From Planococcus citri (lineage: Eukaryota > Arthropoda > Insecta > Hemiptera > Pseudococcidae): a stretch of DNA of 64,000 nucleotides. Of this stretch, positions 12,001 to 22,523 are shown in pieces. The stretch is from contig NC_088678.1 of the NCBI RefSeq assembly GCF_950023065.1, positions 6,748,580-6,812,579 on the forward strand. The letters are read 5' to 3'. Under the pieces are notes generated by a model. The model was given only the letters and a program-made list of their open reading frames with translations, had not been told where the DNA came from and ran no database searches. Position 1 is the first letter of the stretch; each line of letters starts with the position of its first letter. Made by a program: the position numbers and the translations under genes.

Positions 12001-15000
12001 TTTTTATCTACCTGAAAGCTGTTTCAGCCTGATTGGCTTCAAAAATTATTCGTCTGATTGGTTTAATCATTCCAAGATCGAGCATTTTTTGAAATTCTCC
12101 GCTGAGTTTCAATGCTACTTCATCTTGATTCCAAATGATATGATCGAGCTGGACACTGTGGAGAGAAATTTCATCCGAAAAACGTCCCAATTCTGATGAA
12201 CAACAATACGAATTGAGGAAAATGTTCAAGTAGTTAACTATCGTAAGTTGTGCTTTCAACTCACCTGTATCTGATTTTCCTATTTCTAGAAAATGCCCTC
12301 CTTTGGCAACGCAGCGTACCGAAGCCTTAAGCTTTTCATCAGAAAGACTATTCAGAACCACATCCACTCCTTTGCCTTTCGTTAGCTGCATTATTGTTGT
12401 TTCGAATGTCGTGTCTCTGGAGTTACAAATGTGTGATTCTGGAATCTGAACAGTGAACACACACAATTTCTCAAATTGAAATTCAATTTAAACATTTGAA
12501 ATTTGAAATAGGTACTATTTGTACCTATATATTTACCTGAGGATACGTATTCTTTATGAATTCAATTTTATCTGCAGAACCAACGGTTGTAAAAATATTA
12601 CAATTGTAATAAAGACAAATGTTAATGGCTGCTTGGCCTACCCCTCCACTTCCTGCGTGAATCAAAACTGTGGCTCTTTCCCTTAATTGTATTTTAACAA
12701 AGAAGGCGTAGATGACCTATGGAAAAAAAGTTCTCCAATTGTTATCAGTTATTGATGTTTTGAGTAGGTAATGAATGATTAATGCTATCGAAAAATTTCC
12801 TCACTGTGATGTACACGATTGGAATACTGGCTGCTTCTTCGAGTGTCATATTATGTGGAACTTTCCAAGTGAAATATGGAATCATTTCAACGAATGTGGC
12901 TATCCCACTATGACGTACTATTCCCATCACTCGATTACCTTCTTCATCTCGTCCTGAGAATTCAAAACCTGGGCAGGGCTAAGAAAATATTCACTCGATT
13001 TCAAGATTTTTCTATACCATATTGAATACTTACATTAGGATTTTTCAAGCATAAAACTTACATTTAACAAACGACTGTAGTAGAACGAATCGATATTGGA
13101 AAGTTTCCTCGATCCTAGCATTATATCGCGAAAATTTAGACCGCTATAGTGAACTCTTGCGAGCGATTTCCCTCCTGGTTCTCTGTGAAAGAGGTATCAC
13201 CAAACATTTTAGAAATTTGATAACGTGTGATTCGTACGATTAAAATTTATAATTACTTGTTTAAATTTAGCGAACTTTCGATCCATCTGAACGATGAAAA
13301 GTCACCAGGTTTTTCTAATTGGCAAATGGCACTATTGGTTTGGATATTTGCAACTTGCTCGAGTGGCAAGAAACGATAGCTACCCCACTTTCCTCCTTTG
13401 TAGACATTGTGAGCTAAATTTTTATCGAATTGATTTTTATACAGCGGATCTGCCAGTGAAAAATTCTTGGCTTCTTTATCAATTACAAAAAAGCATCTGA
13501 AAAACACATTTTTCTATTTTTTTTGGCATTTCTGGAAGATTTTACAATTTAATCGAACGTGGAATTGACGAGAACCTCATATTTATTCCTTTTACTTCCT
13601 TTCTTAAGGAATTGAAAAATCCCAATATTCCATTTATTGGTTCTTTTTCAGCGTATAAAACCAATACTTGGTCTTTTTTCAGTTTAAGGTTTTTCAATGT
13701 GTCTTGTAATTGAATTATCCAAGAATACGAATTATTTTTTATTTCTACGGTTGTGATATTCAGTTTACTTCGAGACAGGTGCGCCTGGGTAGTAAAACAT
13801 GTGTTATTTTGGATAGGTATCTACTGTGTACTGTGCAATAACATGTTTTATAGAATACTTAGGTAATTGATTCCCTTTACCTTTCTTAAAAGTACGATTT
13901 TTTCATGAGAACTGATTCTACAGCTGAAGGAGACCATGAATCCCAAATTTTCTATCGAATTATTGTCTGAAGTTGTTAATTGTTTTGTTATTATAAATCC
14001 ATCGTCTCTTAATGTATCAAATATTATCTTCATATGCTGCAAAAATTATTTTTAGTCAAACATAGGTATTCATAAAAGAAGCTTCTACAGGAAAAAAATT
14101 TTCTCAATTACTTGAATGCAGTTTTGAATATTTGAAATTAATACTATCGAAGCACCATTGTCTCTAGGTAGTTCATTGAGTAATTCTATATTTTCTGGTA
14201 AATTCTGCACTCCTAATGCATCTTTAGAATCGGTTACAATATTGAAATCAGCCTGGATAACCAAAAGTTTTAATGTACCTAGCTATTCTATTATGTATTT
14301 AGTGGTCAATGGTCATGTTGTTCTTCTCCTGAATTACTCACTTGGATGTTAGGCAAATCTTTCATAATATCCATTGCTATTCTGGATAAAACTGAGGAAG
14401 TATTAGTTGTAGACTCTGCTGAATCCAGCAATTCGACAGTTTTGATTTTAAGTATGGGTGTGTTTTCCAAAGCTATTTGAATGCATGTTCTAATTGCTGA
14501 ATTTAAATCTAGTCCAAATAGCCTACTCACTGTCCTAGAGCATTTAAGAAAAATTCCACTTGGTTCGGGTGATTTTTCAGAGTCAATGGTATATTTGTCA
14601 CAGTTGAGGGCAGGGAACGTTTTAAAATTGCGTTCAAAAGACCATGAGGTGCTACTTCAATTAATATAGCATTTTTAGGAATGAGTTGGCAGCTTTCTTC
14701 AAAGTATACTGGATTGAGGAGGTTATTTGTGTGGTAATCGGCCGAGCAATATCTCACTGTATCTGAATTCCACTCATTTTCTGGAGCAGATGAGCATATC
14801 CATTTTTTGGACCTTAATTTTGGTTCAGGGATAACCTGAAAATCCATGTCAAATATTTTTTGTTGTGGTTTGCGGTATTTTCTTTTTTTTTTTTTTTTTT
14901 TTTGTTGTAAATATTAATAATTTTACTTTTTGCAAGTATGAATTGAATTTTGGAACTACTGGAGTAATGTAACGACTATGATACGCGATATTTGACGTAT

Positions 15001-18000
15001 CCACTTCACGAACGAATACATTTTTCTGTTTCAGATGCTCGATGTAGTTGTTGACAACTTCAGTGGGGCCTGATATCGTGCAATTGGTTGAGCTATTGTG
15101 ACAAGCTATGTCTATTTCTTGCGGCACAAGATTTTTCATCGTGTTGTAACCATCACCTTCATTAGAGATGGAAATAAAATCAGAGGTGAGTTTGTATTGA
15201 AAATTTATTGTTATGTATTTGCATTGTGTTCACTTACCAACGGCCGCCATTTTCCCGCGAATTTCCTCGGTTTCTAATGAAACTAAACCGCGATAATAAG
15301 CTATGAGAATCATTTGCTCTGCTGTAAGGCATCCGTCAGCATAAGCACATCCTAGTTCTCCTACAGAATGGCCAATTATTCCATCAGCTTTGATGTCGAG
15401 TGCAGACAAAACATCCGTCAAGGCAATCTATGGGTATATTTTAGAAATTCGAACTTTATTGAGGTGAAAATTCATATTGTACTACTGTTTGAGGTATAAA
15501 TTTGATTTACTTGAATCGCTGCTATTCCCACAAATGAATTCAAAATATTCTTGAACATCAAAGGATCATTTTCTGTGATGATTTTGATCAAATCGACGCC
15601 TTTTGATTGTAGTATCTGGTGACTTTTTCGAACAGATTCGGCGAATATTGGTATTTTCATCAGTGACTGGCCCATTGTCGCCCATTGAGATCCCATCCCG
15701 GAAAATACAAACCATATAGGTCTTGTATCTCCGGAAACGAACTAGAAATGTTGAGAAAATACATAGGCTATTAAATTTTGAGTAAAAGGCACGTCGTAGA
15801 ATATGACTGGAATATTTGCTTACTTTATTGGATCTATTATACTTTTTTCCTGTATCCAAAATAACGAATCCTCGTTGAAGATGACCATTTATATGTTCGC
15901 TGAAAATCTCATGTATTAATCTGACGTATTCGGTATCTTTATGCTTCTTCACAACCTGTAATTTGATAGTTTGATTGAAAAATTTGTTCCATTTGAAGAC
16001 AAATTTTTGCTAATTATTTACCTACTCGGGAATGATCGTGTTGCACTCTTTTTTTGAGTGGGGGGAGGGAGTGATACAAATTATTTTGTGTGTCTTTGAA
16101 TACTTAACACGATGAAGAATTATAATCATCGTTGGTTCAATTATTGTAAGTTACCTCTCAATTGGCCGTAAGATTCATTGTTATTAAAATTTTGAGAAAT
16201 CAAAGAGTGTATAATTTCTTGAAAAAATTAGCTAAAAATATTATTCAATCCATTTCAATTTCTCTCCTATTCCGTTTACATTTTTTGTGCTATCAACCCT
16301 TAAATTTCAGAATGATTTTGTGAGATTTTGAGGGTTGAACCAGGAGCTGAAATTTTTGGAAAAAATTGCAATACGATAGCGACTAGAGGAAAATGTATAG
16401 AATAAATTACGTCATCGATGATGTAGTCCACAGCTTCCGCTGTCCTTCCTGACACTGCAACTAGCAAAGGTATTCCATAATTCGCAGATGTGTTCAATTT
16501 CTTAATTTTATCATGCGGGGTCAGCAAAATGTGACCATTGGCTCCTCCAAGGCCAAAACTATTGACAGCGAAATATTTACCCTCCAATGCGGTTGGTTTT
16601 GATACCACCTTCGCAAAAATATAATAACAATAATGAAAACTTGCATTATTTACATCTGTATTTTGATTTCAACTGACCTCCAGATGACCATTATGTAAAC
16701 CTTGTATTTTGGGATTTGGGTTGTCATAGCCAATGTGCGGTGGAATAATTCCAGTTTCGAATGCAGCGATCATTTTAACTATTGAGCATAGACCCGATGA
16801 CGCTTCTCCATGACCCATGTTAGATTTCACCGAACCTATTTTTAGTGGTGTTGTGCGATTAATGCAGAATATTTCATCTACTGATGTTCCTTCCACAAAA
16901 TCGCCTGCCTTGGAATGAAATACGTATTTAGGTGTTTTGTGTGCAGTTTTTTTCTTCGTATAAAATTACGATTATAGATAAATTTTATTCTTACTTGTGT
17001 AGCAGTTGCATGCATTTCAACATATGACACAACGTTTGGATTCAAATTAATTTCTTCGTAAAATGTTCTAAATAAATCCTTCTGTCGGGTTATCGAGGGG
17101 AAAGTGATTCCATCATTTTTAAAACCATCGCAATTCGTCTTCGTATGGATGACATTGGCGTACACCCTTCGAGCATGCTCCCTTTTTTGTAAAAAAGCGA
17201 CCACTACTGCTTCAGCTCTTGTGTAACCGTCGACTGACAACATTAAAACGAGTGTTTGGAAATTAGTTCGAAATATAGGAAAAATCGTTTTTCACTTCCA
17301 AATTCTATGTAGGTACATACTACATACCTAAATTACCTACCATTGCTGTTGAGAGGCGACGTACTTCCATTCTGGTTCAGAAGTGGGCTATTATCGAAAT
17401 ATTTTGTTCGCGAAAAGCAAAGATTTGATGAGCATACGATAGCAGCATCACATTGACCATTTCGAATTAATCGAACAGCTGTGTCCATAGCGTACAAAGA
17501 TGCTGAGCAGCCTGTATTTACTGTCAAACTGGGTCCTGTCAAAATATAATTTTATCATGGCTAAACTGTGTTTTTGAATGGGAAATAATATCATTTTTTC
17601 ACTCATAAATTATGTATAGGTAAGATATTGATATCATACCATGAACATCCAACCAGTAAGAGATTCGATTCGCTTTCATGGAATGCATCATTGCCAAACT
17701 AGTATCTTTTAATTTTCTATCCCAGACTGGATCTTCTTCGTCACAGCAGTCCCATAATCCGCAAATAACGGCCACGTTTTTACCTTTTAGTTGATGAGGA
17801 TTGTAACCTTACACGAGTTTGAAAACAAATTGGAAATTGAATTTCTTTTAATTTAAATTAGAATCTCATTTGTATGTATAATGTGAAATGTGAAAGCTAC
17901 AGAGCCTTCTAAGCGCGACGAAAGCCCTCTTTTAATTTCTTTTTTGGGGGCACGCTAATTTTTGAAAGTTGTAAGTGCATAATTTTTTGTGCCCTCTCCC

Positions 18001-19711
18001 TAGTCCCCACCTAAACCCGGCAAAAAGAATTGATTTTCGCCTTATCTGTTATAAAAGTGTTCTTTTTGTTCCAAAAGCTATGTTTTTTGACAAACTTGCT
18101 TTTAAGGTTCTGTTTTTTTTCCTGCCGAATTGTCCCAAGTCAAAAAGTGTCGATTTTGATAAAATACGTGCTCAAAAAATTTTCATTTTTGGTAAAATTG
18201 TAAAAAGGGCCAATTTTTGTAAGATTGTCAAACCGTCCTGTTCCTGCCAAAATTGTCTTAAAAAACCGCTGCTTTTGCCAAAATTGTCAAAAAATTCACG
18301 TTTTTTGTCAAAATTGTCACAGAGAGTCATTTTTGATGAGTTGTAACGTTTTTTCGTAAAAATTCTCTGCGAGTAATTTTTTGACGAAATAGTCAAATGG
18401 TTGTAATTTTTGCCAAAATTAATCAGAAAATTTCGCTGTTTTGCCAAAACGTCCGAGAAGCATTGATTTTTGCCTTGTCTGCCTAAAAATTCCTCTTTTT
18501 GTTTCAAAGTTTGCCAAACAAAAGTCCTGTTTTTCACAAAACTGTTTTAAAAGGGGCCTTTGTTTTGTTAAATTTCATTCCTCCCTCCCAATTCTTCATT
18601 TTTTTCAATATTCATTGCAATTTTTCAATGTTTTTAAAACTTTCTTCAGGGGCACTGGATTTCATTTCTTTAAAAAAAATAAACATGAAAATATTCATTC
18701 TTTTCATTTTTTGAGGAAGGGAGAAAAATACCCTATCCAACAATATTTCTAATGAAAATTGACCAAATTTAACTAAGGATTGGAAGGTAAAAAAAAACGT
18801 AAAAATGTCAATTTCTCGGATTTATTTATATTTTGAGAACAGGAGGGGAAGAAGAGGGCTTCTTGGCACGACTTTTTACGAACCTACCTACTAACATGAT
18901 GGGAAAAATTTTTCTTATGAAAACCGAAAACTTTTGGGTGTTATCAAATATTTTTTTCACAAGTAGTTATAAATAAGAGCTCTTCCCTCTAATCCTCCAC
19001 AGGTTAATCATGAGTGGAGATAGGGGGGCTAAAGTTGGTTGGGACTAGAAAATTCACATCTTTGAAAATTTTTTTTGATAGTTCGATTTTTACATTTTAT
19101 GAAATGGGGAGGGAGGCTCACCCGTGGTGTGATTTTCTCCCTCGAGCTAACAACTTTAGGGAATGGGAGCGATAATTTTTTTTTTAAAATTCCGATCATG
19201 TAAGAATAAGATAGGTACGCCCTACTTCTCATATCGCCTTTTTTTTCGACTGAAAAATACATATTCTTAAGGTTATAGGAATCACTACCTGCATCTAAAA
19301 TTGCTTCGAATGTTTTCTCAAGTAATAATCTCGAAGAGATAGGCATACTTTCGGTTTGTTGACGAGTAATTCGAAAAAATGAATGATCGAAGCGATCGAT
19401 GGTCTTTAGTAACCCGGTTTTGGCGTCTGAAAAAAAATCATCAAAAGTAGAATATAGGCAGGCTTATAATTTGACACCTGTATCAAGTTTCTCAAAACGA
19501 TTATGATGAAATAATTGATATTATAAATAGGTAGGTCAGCTGGGTACGTACTTAAATTGCATCGATCTTCTTGAGAAATCATGCATTTTCCTGCCAGTAA
19601 ATTATCTTTAAACTCTTCTACGTTTTCACTTTGGGGAAAAACTCCAGAAATACCAGAAATAACAACATCTTGCAAATCGCAATGCTCGTCACTGTCACTT
19701 TTTATCGACAT
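7964..19711 (-). CDS. FASN: Fatty acid synthase-like gene, copy A (DH domain deleted)
   Basis: This is an animal type I fatty acid synthase gene in 31 visible exons. The start is ATG at 19709-19711. Exons: 19552-19711, 19289-19426, 17640-17807, 17341-17535, 16995-17233, 16678-16908, 16411-16608, 15824-15955, 15511-15741, 15238-15427, 14927-15156, 14531-14835, about 14342-14512 (no acceptor), 14112-14252, 13881-14036, 13546-13784, 13257-13496, 13062-13182, 12805-12978, 12537-12716, 12265-12445, 12012-12192, 11794-11939, 10054-10301, 9599-9923, 9376-9522, 9091-9285, 8857-9006, 8679-8803, 8200-8592, 7964-8095. Phases agree at all junctions except after 14531, where a deletion removed the DH exons and the next acceptor. 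Reading through that donor meets TGA at once, giving a KS-MAT protein of about 806 residues. Otherwise the gene is silent or spliced to a later exon. Confidence 0.85.
9091..9522 (-). CDS. FASN: FAS copy A: linker and acyl carrier protein (ACP)
   Basis: Exon 9376-9522 is the linker after KR (CLKTLNTFMKQQSP). Exon 9091-9285 is the ACP. The Ser that receives phosphopantetheine is in ELGMDSILAMELRQ, followed by the conserved helix LTFAKLYQL. The ACP carries the growing chain between domains. Confidence 0.9.
9599..10301 (-). CDS. FASN: FAS copy A: ketoreductase (KR)
   Basis: The KR reduces the beta-keto group with NADPH. Two exons (10054-10301 and 9599-9923) carry the glycine-rich cofactor loop GGLGGFGLELADWL, then SSRSGIRNGYQ, GVFNVAVV, and the catalytic region FVVFSSVISGRG (Ser) with NYAFANSIMERI (Tyr and Asn). 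It ends with IQWGAIGDVG. All expected catalytic residues are present. The 1.49-kb intron before it holds an inverted repeat cluster. Confidence 0.9.
10345..11190. repeat. Inverted and direct repeat cluster inside the intron before the copy A KR
   Basis: A block at about 10360-10640 (with TCCAGAAGGCGTGAATATGA and AAAATCCAAAAAATCAAAAG) returns inverted at about 10905-11180. A partial third copy at about 10690-10880 lies in the same orientation as the latter. Related sequence occurs at 38390-38870 in the matching intron of copy B, so the family was probably present before the duplication. There is no coding capacity. Confidence 0.7.
11794..13182 (-). CDS. FASN: FAS copy A: enoyl reductase (ER)
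   Basis: The ER reduces the enoyl intermediate with NADPH. Exons: 13062-13182, 12805-12978, 12537-12716, 12265-12445, 12012-12192, 11794-11939. It opens with YSGLNFRDIMLGSRKLS. It has PCPGFEFSGRD, the nucleotide-binding loop HAGSGGVGQAAIN, the segment GKGVDVVLNSLSDEKL, and ends with KHIGKVLIKL. The last exon ends at GC rather than GT (ATAG then GCATGT) and joins the KR exon in phase 1. Copy B has the same GC donor. Confidence 0.9.
13257..14512 (-). CDS. FASN: FAS copy A: pseudo-methyltransferase and pseudo-KR region
   Basis: Exons of about 14342-14512, 14112-14252, 13881-14036, 13546-13784 and 13257-13496 match the central non-catalytic part of animal FAS. The first carries SAIRTCIQIALENTP, like the ALENMP stretch of the pseudo-methyltransferase. 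Later ones carry GFFNSLRKE and the WGSYRFLPLE stretch before the ER. This part is structural in animal FAS. The first exon is truncated at its 5' end and has no splice acceptor because of the DH deletion. The other four have normal signals and matching phases. Confidence 0.8.
14531..15955 (-). CDS. FASN: FAS copy A: malonyl/acetyl transferase (MAT) exons 8-12
   Basis: The MAT loads acetyl and malonyl groups onto ACP. The active Ser is in GHSVGELGCAYADG (exon 15238-15427), preceded by FSGMGSQWATMGQSL (15511-15741). The partner His is in NIAYHSRYITP (14927-15156). Typical C-terminal words are IEVAPHGLL and LKRSLPS (14531-14835). Exon lengths equal those of copy B (132, 231, 190, 230, 305 nt). 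The last exon ends in phase 2 at a GTGAGT donor. That donor has lost its acceptor, because the DNA beyond 14522 is joined to the pseudoMT exon. Confidence 0.9.
16411..19711 (-). CDS. FASN: FAS copy A: ketosynthase (KS) exons 1-7
   Basis: The KS condenses the acyl primer with malonyl-ACP. The N-terminus reads VVISGISGVFPQSENVEEF. The nucleophile Cys lies in VNTGCSASLYAMD (exon 17341-17535). The two catalytic histidines lie in VEMHATATQAGD (junction of 16995-17233 and 16678-16908) and in KSNMGHGEASS. The usual NSFGFGG motif is NSFGLGGANGH. Two departures from the family are visible: the glycines of the HGTGT loop are both Ala here, and Gly replaces Ala before the active Cys. The residues that do the chemistry are all present. 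Whether the altered loop still works is unknown. Confidence 0.9.
17808..19288. other. Intron 2 of FAS copy A, with degenerate short repeats
   Basis: This 1.48-kb intron holds a stretch at about 18050-18560 in which words like GCCAAAATTGTC recur with changes. I see no gene or transposon end. The matching intron of copy B is 2.8 kb and contains a large inverted-repeat element. Confidence 0.55.
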
Positions 19712-21119
19712 TTCGCGCCAATTTCGTCTAACTACTCGTATGAATTATAATTCAAAGCGAATATCTACACGGTCTCATTCAATACGCTTCCGTTAATGAA
19801 TAATGTTGACATAGGCACGTCTACGCGTTTATTCGGGCGTCTGATTTCAATCATCGTACGCACAATGTTTCCTATCCAGTATTTAATCTGCATTATACAA
19901 TGACCCATAATTAATTCCGAAGAGTGATGCACACGTGATTAATCAATTTGTTCTGATTACAATGCAACATTTTTAACGGCGTTCATTTTTTTTAAAATTT
20001 TAAATTGCCTATTGGCGATCGTTATGAAAAGTTTGCGAGCATTATCATACCTAATTCGACAATAAAAAAAAAACTTGTTTCCTGTGTTACTTTGTATGCG
20101 TTTGTTGAATGGGCAGGAAAAATATTCAAAAAGGAAGTACCGAGGTCATTTTTTAAAGAATTTATTGCATTTCGATGAGGATCGATAGATTAGATTTTTC
20201 AAATTCTGGTTTTGGCGAAGCAATAGCTTATCTAATGACCAGAATCACTGTTCAAAGTGCCAATAAAATTGATCGAAAGTAGGTAAATGAAAATTGTTGA
20301 AATGGTTTTAATAATCGATTATTCGGGTATCTGATCTTTTTTTTTATCAGAATTATAAAAACGTCTCAGTCGGAAGGGTTTATCTCTTAAATTTTCATGA
20401 ATTGAAGAAAAATTCAAAAATAAACTGTTCTATGCCTAAATTATGTTATCATAACCAGCAGATGGATGTTTCTTAGTACTCTTTATCTTACGGATAAGAT
20501 CTTAGCAAAACAATGTTTTTTATTAGTGTGCGTAGCATACTATTGGTTTCGTTCTGAAAGTGGAAACATTCTTTGGAACGAATGTTCTCTTAGATGGATG
20601 GGCCGATTTTTTTGAAATTTTCATACATAGATGTGGTCTAACGTGAAGCATGGAACGCCGTAATTATAATTGCAATTACTCAAGTAGTTTCTTGAGTAAT
20701 TGCAATTAATTACGAAAATTTGTACCAAAAAAGGAATAAAAAGGGGAAAAGGGCCATATCAGAAGCAAAGCCAACAGTATGTAACACCACAAGGGTGTAA
20801 AATATTATTTTCTAATGTTCAATTTTCGAAATTATTTTTCAAAATTGAACACTGGAAAAGATTTTATCAAAAGCAAAGCCAACCCCTGTGGCGTTATATT
20901 TATCAAAAGCGAAGCGGACATCAGTTTTAAAATGTAACACCGCAGGAGTTGTAAAATATTCTTATCTACAGTGTTATCTTTCCCATTGTTTAATTTTCGA
21001 ACACCTGCAGGTGTTTCATTTACACATGTTCAGTACCTAGACACTGAAAGCAGGTGATTACCCTTTCTGAATCGAAACCCACCAGTCATTTGTGATTTTG
21101 CTGAGCTCTCAGTAATGTA
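19712..21119. other. 5' flank of FAS copy A
   Basis: 19712-20150 is homologous to 56620-57040 upstream of copy B and should contain the promoter and 5' untranslated region. A strongly shared word is GGAAAAATATTCAAAAAGGAAGTA near 20117 and 57000. From 20150 to 21119 homology is lost. At 20750-20930 the words AAAAGCAAAGCCAAC and AACACC-A-AGGGTGTAAAATATT recur. No gene is seen. Confidence 0.55.
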
Positions 21120-22440
21120 GTGCTTTTGGAGTCGCATTATGCTTTCAAGATATATCACGTTGTGCTTTTTTTCAAAATCGCGTTGTGCTTTTTTTCAAAA
21201 TTTTGTTGTGGTATTTTTCAAAAACTCAGTGTTTTTTTTCAAATTTGCATTGTTCTTTTTTTTCAAATTTGCGTTGTGGTTTTTTTCAAATTTGTGTTGT
21301 GCTTTTTTTTGAAATTGCGTTGTGCATCTTTTCAAAATCTAGTAGTGCTTTTTTTCAAATTTGCATTATTTTTTTTTAAATTTGGGTTGTTTTTTTAAAA
21401 TTGCGTCGTGCTTTTTTTTTAGAATCGCATTGTGCTTTGTTTCAAATTCGCGTTGTTTTTTTTTCAAATTTGCGTTGTGCTTTTTTTCAAATTTGCATTA
21501 TTTTTTTTTAAATTTGCGTTGTTGTTTTTTTGAAATTGCGTTGTGCTTTTTTTCAAAATCGCGTTGGTTTTTTTTTAAAATTTGTGTTGTGATTTTTTTG
21601 AAATCGTGTTGTGCATCTTTTGGGAACCTCATAGTGCTTTTTTTCAAATTTGCATTGTGCCTTTTTTTGTGTGGTGCTTTTTTTTGAAATTGCGTTGTGC
21701 TTTTTTTTAGAATCGCGTTGTGCTTTTTTTCAAATTCGCGTTGTTTTTTTTTCAAATTTGTGTTGTGCTTTTTTCGAAATTGCGTTGTGCATCTTTTCAA
21801 AATCTAGTAGTGCTTTTTTTCAAATTTGCATTATTTTTTTTAAAATTTGGGTTGTTTTTTTAAAATTGCGTTGGGCTTTTTTCCAAAATTGCGTTGTGCT
21901 TTTTTTTCAAAATCCCGTTGGGTTTTTTTTGAAATTGTGTTGTGCTTTTTTTGAAATCTCGTGCTATTTTTCAAATCTGCATGTGCTTTTTTTCAAATTT
22001 GCGTTGTGCTTTTCTTTTTCAAAATCACGTTGTGCTTTTTTTTTGGAATCACGTTTTCATTTTTGGAATTGCGTTGTGCTTCTTTTTTAAAATTGCGTTA
22101 TGCTTTGTTTTCAAATTTTGTTGTGCTTATTTTTTTGAAATCGCGTTGTGCTCATTTTTGAAATTGCGGTGTGTTTTTTTTTTCAAAATCACGTTGTGCT
22201 TTTTTTTACAAAGTTGTTTTTTTTGAAATTGCGTTGTGCTTTCAAAATCAAAACCGTGTTCTGCTTTTGAAATCCAAGTTGTGTTTTTTCGAAAATCACG
22301 TTATGCTTTTTCCAAAACCGCGTTGTGCTTTTTTTTTCAAATTCGCGTTGTGCTTTTTTTTGAAATCGCGTTGTGCTTTCAAAATCCAAAATTGCGTTGT
22401 TTTTTTTTCAAATTTTGTTGTACTTTTGTAAGAAAATAGA
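21120..22440. repeat. Short tandem repeat array, T-rich, units of about 20-25 bp
   Basis: The word GCGTTGTGCTTTTTTTCAAA recurs more than fifty times with changes (GCATTGTG, GAAATTGCG, AAAATCGCG variants). The array lies directly downstream of the UGT stop at 22524. The Phe/Cys-rich frames on the plus strand and Lys-rich frames on the minus strand are by-products of the repeat and not genes. Confidence 0.9.
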
Positions 22441-22523
22441 CCACGCACACTGTTCCAGCGCAGCTGTCTAGTTTCATAATGAGTACCTAATGATATGTAC
22501 ATTTAAAAAAATGTTCGCATATT

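Noticed and set aside
14306..14530. Continuous translation of copy A from MAT into pseudoMT across the deletion
   Set aside because: The MAT frame meets TGA right after the donor, and the pseudoMT exon is in another frame without an acceptor.
21120..22431. Several Phe- and Cys-rich open frames
   Set aside because: They arise from the T-rich tandem repeat in every frame and have no unique sequence.
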